Source of the DNA: CAWBJP01 sp044867425
GTDB lineage: Bacteria > Actinomycetota > Acidimicrobiia > IMCC26256 > BP-133
Assembly (NCBI GenBank): GCA_044867425.1
Contig: JBIOUX010000150.1
Span: 1-64,000 of the forward strand
Direction: 5' to 3'
Length of the DNA: 64,000 bases
Positions 22,668-31,197 of the stretch are shown here, one piece after another. A program made the translations under genes and the position numbers. The notes beneath the pieces are model-generated. The model worked only from the letters and a program-made list of their open reading frames with translations. It searched no databases and was not told the DNA's origin. Numbering within the stretch: position 1 is the first letter of the stretch; every line of letters begins with the position of its first letter.

Positions 22668-25215
22668 CCTCGAGCTCCGGCACGGTCGGCGACCCGGTGC
22701 AGTCCTGGGATGGCGTGCCGGCGAAGACGGTGAGGCCGGAGGGGTAGCGCTCCGAGTCGTAGAGGAGCGTGTCGGCGGCGGTGCCGATGAAGGTGAGGGT
22801 GAGGCGGACCCCGAGGCGGTGGCCGGCGGGGATGGTGACGACCCCGGTGATGGGCACGGCCACCTCGCTGCGGGCGGGCGCGTCCAGCGCCGCCCGGCCC
22901 CGGTCGTCGCCGCTGCTCGCCGCCACCACTATGGGGGTCCCCTGGCCGTCGGGGGGCAGGTCCAGCAGCTCGGCCTTCAACACGCCGGTGACCGCCTCGC
23001 CGGGCCCCTGGAGGAAGGTCCCCACCACGGCCGTACCGGCCAGGCCCAGCGGCTCGGCCAGCGGGGCGGTGGCGAACACGGGCCAGCCCGAGATCACGCC
23101 CACGCCGCCGCCGAAGGTGCCGGCCAGGCGGCGCTCGGGCATGCGGTTCCCGAGCGTGCCGTCCCTGACGGGGCCGACGTAGGTGAACGCCGGGTCCGGG
23201 GCGTAGGGGCCGACGGCGCCGGCGGCGTCGTCCTGGAACAGCCACGAGATGGCGTGGCCGCCGGCCAGGGCCGGCACGCAGGCCGGCGCCGGCCGCGGCG
23301 GGTAGGTGGCCACCACGGTGGCCCCCTCGCCGAAGGTGAAGAGTTGTCCGGCCGCGTCGTCGCTGCCGCCGATCTCGACCGTCCAGGTGCCGAAGGCCAG
23401 CCCGTCGTAGGGGCGGGGCCGGCCCTGCCCGTCGGGCCCCAGGGCCAGGAGGTCGAGGTCGAGGACGGTGGTGCCCGAGGAGGAGGCGGCCGTGGTCCGG
23501 CCGATCTCGACGCCGCTGGCGTCGCGCACGATGAGGGCCTGCTCGATCAGCCCGAAGAAGGGCACCGACACGCCGTTGGTGACCACCTTGAGCCGGGCCG
23601 TGCCCGGGGCCACCGCCACCTGGTGGCGGACCCGGCCGTCCTCGTCCGGGTCGGTGTCCCTCCACGAGGCGCTGCGCAGCGGGTGGGTGAGGGCGGCGAG
23701 CACCTCGGTGTCCCGGGCCATCTGGCGCTCCTCCAGCCGGCGGGCCACCTCGGGCCGGGGCCGGGACCGCAGGTGGAGGGCGAGCTGGACGGCGGCGCCG
23801 GCGTCGAGGAGCCCGTAGCCCTGACGGTGGAAAGGCTCGTCGGGCAGGGGCCGGGCCGTGGTCTGGAGGACCCGGCGGACCTCCTCGGGCCGCAGCGCCG
23901 GGTCGGCCTGGAGGACGAGGGCCACCACCCCGGCGGCTTCGGGGGCGGCCATGGAGGTGCCCGAGCTGGTCGTGTAGTACGGCACCTGCTCAGGGGGCAG
24001 CGTGGCGGCGTCCTGGGGAAGGTCGAGCGTCGAGATGACGGTGGCCGGCGCCCGGGTGGAGATGATGTTCTCCCCGGGAGTGAGGAAGGCCGGGTGGTAG
24101 AGGCCCATATGGAGTGGCGAGCGGGTCTCGCCGTCGGCCTCCGCGCCGTCGAAGAGGAGGTGGGGCTGGTCCGCCTCGATGCCGGCGGAGCTGAAGCCGG
24201 CGACTCCGCCGGTCTTGGTGACCGCCCCCACCCCCAGCACCCAGGGAGCGGCGGCCAGGGCGTTCATGCTCATCTCGTCGCCGTCGTTGCCGTTGGCGAA
24301 GACGACGACCAGGCCGGCGTCCACCGCGGCCCGGGTGGCCAGGTTGACCGGGTTGGAAGCGTCGAAGGGGGTGAAGGGGGCGCCGAAGGAGTTGTTCACC
24401 ACCCGGATGCCGTACTGCTCCCGGTGCTCCAGCACCCACTCGTAGGCCTCGACCACGGTGAAGAGGCTGAGGGTGAGGCCGTCGCCGGCGCCCAGGCCGA
24501 CCAGGCCGGCGCCGGGGGCCAGGCCCCGGTAGGCGCCGCCCGAGGCGATGCCCCGGCCGGCCACGTCGCCGGCTACGTGGGTGCCGTGCCCGGTGGAGGT
24601 GTCGGAGTTCGGGCCCGCCTCGACGGCCACGGCCGGCAGCGGGCCGCCAATGCCGACCAGCTTCACGTTGGCTTGGAGGGCGGGGGCGAGGTCGGGATGG
24701 GTGAAGTCGACCCCGGTGTCGATCACGGCCACGGTGACGCCCTCGCCGGTCACGCCGAGGTCGTTCCATGCCCGGGGGGCGTCGAGGAGGCGGGCCGACT
24801 CCTGCAGCTGGTAGGGGAGCGTCTCGTTGAGGCTGACGGCGACCACGCCATCCAGGGCGGGCAGCTCGTCGAGCCGGTCGGCCGGGAGCCGCACGGCCGC
24901 CACCGGGATGCGCCGGAAGGCCCACGACCAGGTGCCCAGGCGCTCGAGCTCGCGGCGCAGCTGGGGGCCGGCGGGACGCTCCAGGGAGAGCACCAGGTCC
25001 AGCGCCGGTGCCGGCGCCGGCGGTGGGTCATCCGGGGCCCCGGCTTCGGTCGGCGCCGGCGCCGCGGCGGCCGCCGCGGCCAGCACCGCCGGCGCCACCC
25101 GCACGGCGGCAGGGGCCAGGTGGTCCACGTGGGAAGGGCGCGTCCCATCGTGCGCCGCCAGGGGAAAGGCAGCGGCGATCAGAACGGCAACCACCACGAG
25201 GGTCCCTCTGCGCAC
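22651..25215 (-). CDS. Secreted S8-family (subtilisin-like) serine protease
   Basis: 854 residues from GTG 25215, preceded by GGGAGG; an ATG at 25281 would hide the signal peptide behind 22 extra residues. A signal peptide (RRGTLVVVAVLIAAAFPLAA) and an Ala/Pro linker precede an I9-like propeptide region. The catalytic triad is complete: Asp in VAVIDTGVDFTHPDL (about residue 166), His in GHGTHVAG (about 210), Ser in SSGTSMAAPEAAG (about 440), with the oxyanion Asn in VVNNSFG. The last 350 residues are beta-rich extracytoplasmic domains with a PPC-like appearance. It probably degrades proteins outside the cell. It converges on arsR. Confidence 0.9.
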   Translation of the reverse strand: MRRGTLVVVAVLIAAAFPLAAHDGTRPSHVDHLAPAAVRVAPAVLAAAAAAAPAPTEAGAPDDPPPAPAPALDLVLSLERPAGPQLRRELERLGTWSWAFRRIPVAAVRLPADRLDELPALDGVVAVSLNETLPYQLQESARLLDAPRAWNDLGVTGEGVTVAVIDTGVDFTHPDLAPALQANVKLVGIGGPLPAVAVEAGPNSDTSTGHGTHVAGDVAGRGIASGGAYRGLAPGAGLVGLGAGDGLTLSLFTVVEAYEWVLEHREQYGIRVVNNSFGAPFTPFDASNPVNLATRAAVDAGLVVVFANGNDGDEMSMNALAAAPWVLGVGAVTKTGGVAGFSSAGIEADQPHLLFDGAEADGETRSPLHMGLYHPAFLTPGENIISTRAPATVISTLDLPQDAATLPPEQVPYYTTSSGTSMAAPEAAGVVALVLQADPALRPEEVRRVLQTTARPLPDEPFHRQGYGLLDAGAAVQLALHLRSRPRPEVARRLEERQMARDTEVLAALTHPLRSASWRDTDPDEDGRVRHQVAVAPGTARLKVVTNGVSVPFFGLIEQALIVRDASGVEIGRTTAASSSGTTVLDLDLLALGPDGQGRPRPYDGLAFGTWTVEIGGSDDAAGQLFTFGEGATVVATYPPRPAPACVPALAGGHAISWLFQDDAAGAVGPYAPDPAFTYVGPVRDGTLGNRMPERRLAGTFGGGVGVISGWPVFATAPLAEPLGLAGTAVVGTFLQGPGEAVTGVLKAELLDLPPDGQGTPIVVAASSGDDRGRAALDAPARSEVAVPITGVVTIPAGHRLGVRLTLTFIGTAADTLLYDSERYPSGLTVFAGTPSQDCTGSPTVPELEVTTRR

Positions 25216-25643
25216 GTCGCCTCCCTTCGACTTTCCACACTTCGACGGCGCCCGCCCCGTTCCTGCGCGAACCACCGCCATCCCGACGAAAGGGACGCTG
25301 GCCCGGCGGAATTAATTCGGTGGCGGGGGTGGGACGGGCCTCGGTACCTTGAGAGGCATGAGTCAGACCGCCACGTTCGAGGTCGGCATTGCCGGGGTGG
25401 TTCGCCCCGCGGCCGGGACCCGTGGCGCCGTCATGGCTCCCGGCGGCCGAGGGCGAATCCGCCCCGCTGCCGGAGCCGGCGTCTGGGAGCGATTTCGCTC
25501 CGGCGCCGTCTGCACCGGCTGAGGGCTCTCCCGCCCCCGGCCGGTTCACGGCCCTCCTGACCTTTCTCTGACCCTCTCCTGAGGCGGCGCGCCCCGGACC
25601 CCCCCGGGGCGCCGCCCCGGGAACTCACGAGGAGCGTTCCGCC
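25216..25643. other. 428-bp interval without a confident gene
   Basis: This gap follows the subtilase start region. It holds a possible 54-codon frame from ATG 25358 that is Gly/Arg/Ala-rich and lacks protein-like character. It also has a GC-rich imperfect hairpin around 25583-25617 (GGCGGCGC...CCCGG against CCGGGGCGCCGCC). GAGGAG just before 25644 serves the next small gene. Promoters for the subtilase and for the downstream oxidase genes probably lie here, but none is clear. Confidence 0.5.
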
Positions 25644-25832
25644 GTGATCCAGTTCTCCGACCACGTGATGGCTATCCACAACGATCGTCAGCGTCGCTTC
25701 GAGGCGGAGGCCCGGCAGGCGTCCATGGCGTCGCAAGCTCGCCGGAACGGCCGCAAGGCCCGCCGGTTCATGCTTCGCCGCAAGGCCACGGCTCGCCCGG
25801 CGACTCCGGAGCCGGCGCCGCCGCCTGCTTAG
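25644..25832 (+). CDS. Small basic protein upstream of ctaC
   Basis: 62 residues from GTG 25644, with ACGAGGAGCG upstream. It starts MIQFSDHVMAIHNDRQRRFE, has a helical, strongly basic middle (ARRNGRKARRFMLRRKATAR) and a Pro/Ala tail. No signal peptide or membrane segment. It ends 33 bases before the cytochrome oxidase subunit II start, so it may be cotranscribed. Not recognised; the compact amphipathic sequence and ribosome site support it being real. Confidence 0.5.
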   Translation: MIQFSDHVMAIHNDRQRRFEAEARQASMASQARRNGRKARRFMLRRKATARPATPEPAPPPA

Positions 25833-25865
25833 CTGGTTGGCGCCTGCGGCAGGAGGGTAGGGCCG

Positions 25866-26642
25866 GTGTTGGTGCGAAAAGCGGGTGTCGCGGTGCTGGG
25901 TGCCCGGCCGGGCGCGCGCCTGCGAGCCGCCTTCCTCATCCTGATCGCCGCCGCCGCTAGCGGCTGCTCGGGCCGGCTCGGCATGCCCGAACCGGGGACG
26001 CAGGAGGGCGAGCGGATCGTCGACCTGTGGCGGATCCTGTTCTTCACCGCCGCCGCCCTCGGTGGGCTGGTCGTCGTGCTGCTGGTGTGGTGCATCGTCC
26101 ACTACCGGCGCCGGAGCGGCGCCGGCGACGGTGACGACGATCTCCCCTTCCAGCGGCGCGGCAGCGTCCCCCTCGAGGTCGTCTACACCCTCGTGCCCCT
26201 GGCCATCGTGGGGGTCATCTTCGTCCTCAGCCTGCGCACCGACCCGGCCACCGCCGGCGATGGCAAGGCCGGCGGGCGTCCTCTCACGGTCGACGTCACC
26301 GCCTTCCGGTGGCAGTGGCGCTTCGACTATCCCGCCGAGCGCGTGTCCATCATCGGCAGCCCGGAGGACTCACCCGACCTCGTCCTGCCCACCGGCCGCC
26401 CCGTCCACCTCCGGGTGCGCACGGCCGACGTGATCCACTCCTTCTTCGTCCCCGGCTTCCTGGGCAAGATGGACGTGGTCCCCGGTCTCGACAACGAGTT
26501 CGACCTGCGCCCCACCCGTCCCGGGCGCTATCAGGGCTACTGCGCCGAGTTCTGCGGCCTGGACCACGCCCGCATGACCTTCGCCGTGCGGGTCGTCGCC
26601 CCCGACGAGTTCACCCGCTGGGCCAGGACGGCCCGGCGGTGA
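25866..26642 (+). CDS. ctaC: Cytochrome c oxidase subunit II
   Basis: 258 residues from GTG 25866. A lipoprotein-type signal (AAFLILIAAAASGCSG, Cys34) is followed by two membrane helices (RILFFTAAALGGLVVVLLVW and PLEVVYTLVPLAIVGVIFVL). A periplasmic cupredoxin domain carries the binuclear CuA site: H191, C226, C230, H234 and M237, in VIHSFFVPGF and GYCAEFCGLDHARM. CuA takes electrons from cytochrome c, here probably the fused-type QcrC encoded at 33391-34152, and passes them to heme a in subunit I. ctaD follows after 10 bases. Confidence 0.95.
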   Translation: MLVRKAGVAVLGARPGARLRAAFLILIAAAASGCSGRLGMPEPGTQEGERIVDLWRILFFTAAALGGLVVVLLVWCIVHYRRRSGAGDGDDDLPFQRRGSVPLEVVYTLVPLAIVGVIFVLSLRTDPATAGDGKAGGRPLTVDVTAFRWQWRFDYPAERVSIIGSPEDSPDLVLPTGRPVHLRVRTADVIHSFFVPGFLGKMDVVPGLDNEFDLRPTRPGRYQGYCAEFCGLDHARMTFAVRVVAPDEFTRWARTARR

Positions 26643-26652
26643 GGGCCGAGCC

Positions 26653-28293
26653 GTGACCACGCTCGAGGAGCGCCCGCCGCCGGCGGCCCCGGCCCACGAG
26701 ACGCAGAGCGGCATCGTCGACTGGGTCACCACCACCGATCACAAGCAGATCGGCCTCCTCTACATGGGCACCGCCTTTACCTTCTTCCTCCTCGGCGGCG
26801 CCCTGGCCACCATGATGCGGGCCGAGCTGGCCGAACCCGGGCTCCAGGTCCTCTCCCCCCAGCGCTACAACGAGTTCTTCACCATGCACGGCAGCATCAT
26901 GATGTTCCTCTTCGCCGTGCCCATGGCCGCCGGGCTGGCCAACTACCTGGTCCCCATCCAGGTCGGCGCCCCCGACATGGCCTTCCCCCGCCTCAACGCC
27001 CTGTCCTACTGGCTGTTCGCCGGCGGCGGGCTGATCATGATCTCGGGGTTCCTCACCGCCCGGGGGGCGGCGGACTTCGGCTGGACGGCCTACACGCCCC
27101 TGTCCAACGCCGTGTACTCGCCGGGGGTGGGGGCCGACCTGTGGATCATCGGCCTGGCGCTCACCGGCGTGGCCAGCGTGCTCACGGCGGTCAACATCAT
27201 CACCACCGTGATCGGCCTGCGGGCGCCGGGCATGACGCTGTTCCGCATGCCCATCTTCACCTGGAACATGCTGGCCACCAGCCTGCTCATCCTGCTGGCC
27301 TTCCCGGTCATCACCGGGGCGATCGCCATGCTCTTCACCGACCGCCGCCTCGGCACCCACTTCTTCGAGTCGTCCCAGGGGGCCCTGCCCGTGCTGTGGC
27401 AGCACCTGTTCTGGTTCTTCGGCCATCCCGAGGTCTACATCGTGGCCCTGCCCTACTTCGGCGTGGTCACCGAGGTCATCCCTGTCTTCTCCCGCAAGCC
27501 GGTCTTCGGGTACAAGGCGTTCGTCATCAGCACCCTGGCCATCACCGCCTACTCGGTGACGACCTGGGGCCACCACATGTTCGCCACCTTCGCCGTCAAC
27601 ACCCCGTTCTTCTCCGGGACGACGCTGCTCATCGCCGTGCCCACCGGGGTCAAGATCTTCAGCTGGATCGCCACCATGTGGGGCGGGCGGCTCCGCTTCG
27701 ACACCCCGATGCTCTTCGCCGTCGGGTTCGTGGTCGTCTTCCTGACCGGCGGGTTGACGGGCCCGATGCTGGCCAGCGTCCCCATCGACGTCCACGTGAC
27801 CGACACCTACTTCGTGGTCGCCCACATGCACTACGTGCTCTTCGGCAGCGCCGTCTTCGGCCTCTTCGCCGGCATCTTCTTCTGGTACCCCAAGTTCACC
27901 GGCCGCCGGCTCCACGAAGGCTTGGGCAAGCTCCAGTTCTGGCTGACCTTCGCCGGGTTCAACCTCACCTTCTTCCCCCAGCACATCCTCGGCCTGCGGG
28001 GCATGCCCCGGCGCATCGCCGACTACCCCGCCCATCAGGGCTTCGACACGCTCAACCTCGTCTCCAGCCTGGGTCACGTCCTGACCACGCTGGCCATCCT
28101 CGTCTTCCTCCTGAACCTGGCCCGGACCCGGCGCCAGGGGACGCCGGCGGGCGACGACCCCTGGGGCGGCTACTCCCTGGAGTGGGCGACGTCGTCCCCC
28201 CCGCCGCCGCTCAACTTCGTCGCCCTGCCGCCCATCCGCTCCGAGCGCCCCGCCTTCGACGCCCGGCAGGAAGGGAAGGCAAAGACGCAATGA
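26653..28293 (+). CDS. ctaD: Cytochrome c oxidase subunit I
   Basis: 546 residues from GTG 26653. It is the catalytic aa3-type heme-copper oxidase subunit with twelve membrane helices. Visible are EFFTMHGSIMMFLFAVP (heme a ligand His), WQHLFWFFGHPEVYI with the CuB His and the His-linked Tyr, WGHHMFATF with two CuB His, and HMHYVLFGS with the heme a3 and heme a ligands. It reduces oxygen to water and pumps protons. The stop overlaps an ATG of a 37-codon frame, then ctaF. Confidence 0.96.
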   Translation: MTTLEERPPPAAPAHETQSGIVDWVTTTDHKQIGLLYMGTAFTFFLLGGALATMMRAELAEPGLQVLSPQRYNEFFTMHGSIMMFLFAVPMAAGLANYLVPIQVGAPDMAFPRLNALSYWLFAGGGLIMISGFLTARGAADFGWTAYTPLSNAVYSPGVGADLWIIGLALTGVASVLTAVNIITTVIGLRAPGMTLFRMPIFTWNMLATSLLILLAFPVITGAIAMLFTDRRLGTHFFESSQGALPVLWQHLFWFFGHPEVYIVALPYFGVVTEVIPVFSRKPVFGYKAFVISTLAITAYSVTTWGHHMFATFAVNTPFFSGTTLLIAVPTGVKIFSWIATMWGGRLRFDTPMLFAVGFVVVFLTGGLTGPMLASVPIDVHVTDTYFVVAHMHYVLFGSAVFGLFAGIFFWYPKFTGRRLHEGLGKLQFWLTFAGFNLTFFPQHILGLRGMPRRIADYPAHQGFDTLNLVSSLGHVLTTLAILVFLLNLARTRRQGTPAGDDPWGGYSLEWATSSPPPPLNFVALPPIRSERPAFDARQEGKAKTQ

Positions 28294-28403
28294 AGGGGGC
28301 GAGGGGCGGGGTGAGCGGCGCCACGACCAAAGGTGTTGGCAGTTTGGCCGCTCACAGCGGCAAGAACGCCAACGCCTTGGCGCGTGAGGGGCGGCGCCGA
28401 TGA
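28290..28403 (+). CDS. 37-codon frame coupled between ctaD and ctaF
   Basis: ATG 28290 overlaps the ctaD stop (ATGA), and its own stop overlaps the ctaF ATG at 28400 (ATGA). The peptide is short, basic and Gly/Ala-rich (MKGARGGVSGATTKGVGSLA...). It has no recognised domain and no membrane segment. Part of it is an imperfect inverted repeat at 28333-28375. The double overlap suggests that translation passes through it to couple ctaD and ctaF, whether or not the peptide has a function. Confidence 0.4.
   Translation: MKGARGGVSGATTKGVGSLAAHSGKNANALAREGRRR
28333..28375. repeat. Imperfect inverted repeat in the ctaD-ctaF junction
   Basis: GTGTTGGCAGTTTGGCCGCT, then CAC, then AGCGGCAAGAACGCCAACGC form a hairpin of about 20 bp per arm with four to five mismatches. 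The central CTCACAG matches the centre of palindromic copy B, but the arms differ, so kinship to copies A-C is doubtful. It could tune ctaF expression. Confidence 0.3.
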
Positions 28404-28789
28404 AGACGGCGGCCGTCGTGATGGCGGGGATTGGGCTGTTCCTCGTCCCCTTCACTGCCTGGTACTGGCTGGCGGCGGCCGAACACGGCGGGGCCACGGC
28501 CCTCTTGGCCACGGTCACCGGCCTGCTGTTCATGGGGGCCTACCTGTACCGCCAGGGCCAGCGGATAGGGCCGAGGCCCGAGGACCGTCCTGACGCCACT
28601 CCCTCCGAGGGGGCCGGCGAGGTCGGCGTCTTCCCCGCCCGCAGCCCCTGGCCCGCCGTCATGGGGGTGGCGGCGGCCCTCACCGGCTTCTTTCTCGTCT
28701 TCAGTCGCTGGCTGGCTGTCCCGGGGTTGGTGCTTCTGGTGCTGGCGGCGGGCGCGCTGGCAACTGAGTCGCAACGGGCCCGGGACTGA
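28400..28789 (+). CDS. ctaF: Cytochrome c oxidase subunit IV (actinobacterial CtaF type)
   Basis: 129 residues with four hydrophobic helices in two pairs (VVMAGIGLFLVPFTAWYWLA, ATVTGLLFMGAYLY; MGVAAALTGFFLVFSRWLAV, VLLVLAAGALA) joined by a charged loop. Length and topology fit the small actinobacterial subunit IV, which sits against CtaD in the oxidase. Motif evidence is limited, so the identity rests largely on location after ctaC-ctaD. It begins at ATG 28400 inside the stop of the 37-codon frame. Confidence 0.8.
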   Translation: MKTAAVVMAGIGLFLVPFTAWYWLAAAEHGGATALLATVTGLLFMGAYLYRQGQRIGPRPEDRPDATPSEGAGEVGVFPARSPWPAVMGVAAALTGFFLVFSRWLAVPGLVLLVLAAGALATESQRARD

Positions 28790-28884
28790 CACAACTGCCC
28801 CGTTCTGTTCGAATCGGACCCGGTTACTGGATAGGGCTGGGGGTAGCATCAGGACATCGGGGCGCAAATCCATGGAGGCGCCTG

Positions 28885-31197
28885 ATGTCGAAGCCGTTGC
28901 GGCCCCCTGGACGACCTCGGCGGCGGGAGGAAGCCTTCCTCCAGCTGCTCAAGGCCATCGCCGTGGCGGCCAATGAGGCGACCACGGTCGAAGATGCACT
29001 CCAGCGGGCCCTCGACGAGGTGTGCGCCTACACCGGATGGGCGGTGGGGCACGTCTACCTTCCCGACGAGACGGGGACGCTGCTGCCCACGTCCCTGTGG
29101 TATCTGAGGAACGGTGAGCTCAGCCGGTTCCGGGAGGCCACCGAGCAGACCCCGCTGCCACTCGGCATCGGCCTGCCCGGAAGGGTGGCGCAGTCGGGCC
29201 GGCCGGCGTGGGTCGCCGATGTCACCACCGACGACAACTTCCCCCGGGCGGAGGCGGCCCGGAAGGTCGGCATCAAGGCCGCCGCGGCGTTCCCCGTGCT
29301 GGTCGATGAGGAGGTGGTCGCCGTCCTCGAGTTCTTCACCCGGGAGCGGCTCGACCCTGACGAACCCTTCCTCGAGCTGGCCACCCACCTCGGCACCCAA
29401 CTCAGCCGGGTGGTGGAGCGGCGGCGGGCGGAGGACGCGCTGCGGGCCGGCGAGGAGCGGCTCCGAGCGGTCATCGAGACCGCGGGGGATGCCTTCATCG
29501 GGATGGACGACGCCGGCCTGGTCACCGACTGGAACCGGCGGGCCGAGGAGGCGTTCGGCTGGTCCCGGGAGGAGGCCGTCGGGCAGCCGGTGGCCGAGCT
29601 GCTCATCCCGGGGCGGTTCCGGTCCTCGCACCGCCAGGGCATCCAACGCTTCCTGTCCACCGGGACGACCGCCATCCTCGGGCAACGGTTGGAGCTGTGT
29701 GCCGTCGCCCGTGACGGCCGGGAGTTCCCGGTGGAGCTGTCCGTGTGGGCGACCGAGGTGGGATCGACCTACGCCTTCAGTGCCTTCATCCACGACATCT
29801 CCGAGCGCAAGCACCTGGAGGCCGAGCTCATCAACCAGGCACTCCACGATCCCCTCACCGGCCTGGCCAACCGCACGCTGCTTCTGGACCGCCTGGCCCA
29901 CGCGCTGGCGCGGGCCGAGCGGACCGGTTCCCCCAACACCGTGCTGTTCATCGACCTCGATGCCTTCAAGACGGTCAACGACAGCCTGGGCCACGCCGTG
30001 GGCGACAAGCTGCTCATCGCCGTGGCCGAGCGGCTGGGGGCCGGCCTGCGATCGACCGACACGATCGCCAGGTTGGGAGGGGACGAGTTCGCCGTCATGC
30101 TGGAGGACACGGGCACGGAGGTGGCGATCCAGATCGCCGAACGGCTGGCGGCGGGGCTGGCCTCACACCTGGCCGTCGGCGACCGGCAGATGTTGGTCCG
30201 GGCCAGCATCGGAATCGCCACCGGGGAACCCGGCCAGCGGGCCGCCGATGAGCTGTTGCGCGACGCCGACCTGGCCATGTACATGGCCAAGCGACAGGGC
30301 AAGGGCCGCTACGCCGTCTTCCAGGCGGTCATGCACACCGCCGCCCTGGAACGTCTCGAGCTGGAGGCGGACCTCAGCCGCGCCCTGGGGGCGAGGGAGA
30401 TCGTCGTGTACTACCAGCCGATCGTCCGGCTGGAGGATCGGTCAGTGGCGGGGATGGAGGCCCTGGTCCGGTGGAACCGGCCCGGCCACGGGCTCGTCGC
30501 TCCCGCCGGGTTCATCGGCGTCGCCGAGGAGACGGCCCTCATCCTCGACATCGGCCGGTTCGTGCTCCAGGAAGCGTGCCGCCAGTTCGGGGTCTGGCGG
30601 TCCGAACACCCGGCTTCCCCGCCCGGGCAGCTGAGCGTCAACCTCTCGGCGCTTCAGCTCAAGGACAAGCGACTCGTCGACGACGTGGGCGAGGCGCTGG
30701 AGTTGGCGGGTCTGAAGCCGGGCTGCCTCGTCCTCGAGATCACCGAGAGCATGCTCATGGAAGAGCCCGAGACGGCAGTGGAGCGGCTCCGGGACCTGAA
30801 GGCGCTCGGCGTCCGGCTGGCCATCGACGACTTCGGCACCGGCTATTCCTCGCTCAGCTACCTGCGCCGGTTCCCGGTCGACGTGCTCAAGATCGACAAA
30901 ACCTTCGTCGGGGCCCTGGCCGGCGGCCCCGAGGACGCCGCCCTGGCCCATGCCATCGTGAAACTGGCCCAGACCCTGAACCTGGGCACGGTGGCCGAGG
31001 GCATCGAGACGGAGCAGCAGCTGGACGAGGTCCGCCGGCTCGGCTGCGAGCTCGGTCAGGGCTACCTCTTCGCCCGCCCCCTTCCCGCCGACGCCGTAGC
31101 CGAGTTGCTGCACGCCGGGCGCCCGCTGGCGGCGGTTCAGGACCTCGCCGACGGCGCCTCCTCCTCGTCCACCTCCTCCCCGTCCACCACGTCGTAG
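28885..31197 (+). CDS. GAF-PAS-GGDEF-EAL protein (c-di-GMP turnover)
   Basis: 770 residues, cytoplasmic. GAF domain at about residues 20-180, PAS at about 195-310 (FIGMDDAGLVTDWNRRAEEA), GGDEF at about 320-480 with intact RLGGDEFAVML, EAL at about 490-740. EAL catalytic positions are present: MEALVRW, NLSALQL, EITES, DDFGTGYSS, KIDKTFV, EGIE, so both cyclase and phosphodiesterase activity are possible. The GAF and PAS domains probably sense ligand or redox state. It lies between the oxidase and bc1 gene groups. Its Ser/Thr-rich last 20 residues are encoded antisense to the end of qcrB (61-bp overlap). Confidence 0.92.
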   Translation: MSKPLRPPGRPRRREEAFLQLLKAIAVAANEATTVEDALQRALDEVCAYTGWAVGHVYLPDETGTLLPTSLWYLRNGELSRFREATEQTPLPLGIGLPGRVAQSGRPAWVADVTTDDNFPRAEAARKVGIKAAAAFPVLVDEEVVAVLEFFTRERLDPDEPFLELATHLGTQLSRVVERRRAEDALRAGEERLRAVIETAGDAFIGMDDAGLVTDWNRRAEEAFGWSREEAVGQPVAELLIPGRFRSSHRQGIQRFLSTGTTAILGQRLELCAVARDGREFPVELSVWATEVGSTYAFSAFIHDISERKHLEAELINQALHDPLTGLANRTLLLDRLAHALARAERTGSPNTVLFIDLDAFKTVNDSLGHAVGDKLLIAVAERLGAGLRSTDTIARLGGDEFAVMLEDTGTEVAIQIAERLAAGLASHLAVGDRQMLVRASIGIATGEPGQRAADELLRDADLAMYMAKRQGKGRYAVFQAVMHTAALERLELEADLSRALGAREIVVYYQPIVRLEDRSVAGMEALVRWNRPGHGLVAPAGFIGVAEETALILDIGRFVLQEACRQFGVWRSEHPASPPGQLSVNLSALQLKDKRLVDDVGEALELAGLKPGCLVLEITESMLMEEPETAVERLRDLKALGVRLAIDDFGTGYSSLSYLRRFPVDVLKIDKTFVGALAGGPEDAALAHAIVKLAQTLNLGTVAEGIETEQQLDEVRRLGCELGQGYLFARPLPADAVAELLHAGRPLAAVQDLADGASSSSTSSPSTTS

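Noticed and set aside
25358..25522. 54-codon frame MSQTATFEVGIAGVV...
   Set aside because: Composition is Gly/Arg/Ala-rich with no helix or motif, and the ribosome site is weak. Kept only as part of the gap description.
22819..25560. 913-codon plus-strand frame across the subtilase gene
   Set aside because: It is antisense to a protease with a complete catalytic triad. Its translation is Gly/Arg/His-rich without domain features, a usual shadow in GC-rich DNA.
26611..28533. 640-codon minus-strand frame over ctaD
   Set aside because: Antisense to an unmistakable cytochrome oxidase subunit I; no protein-like pattern.
28800..28830. GTTCGAATCGG, resembling a tRNA T-loop
   Set aside because: No matching acceptor stem, anticodon arm or D-loop within 80 bases on either strand.
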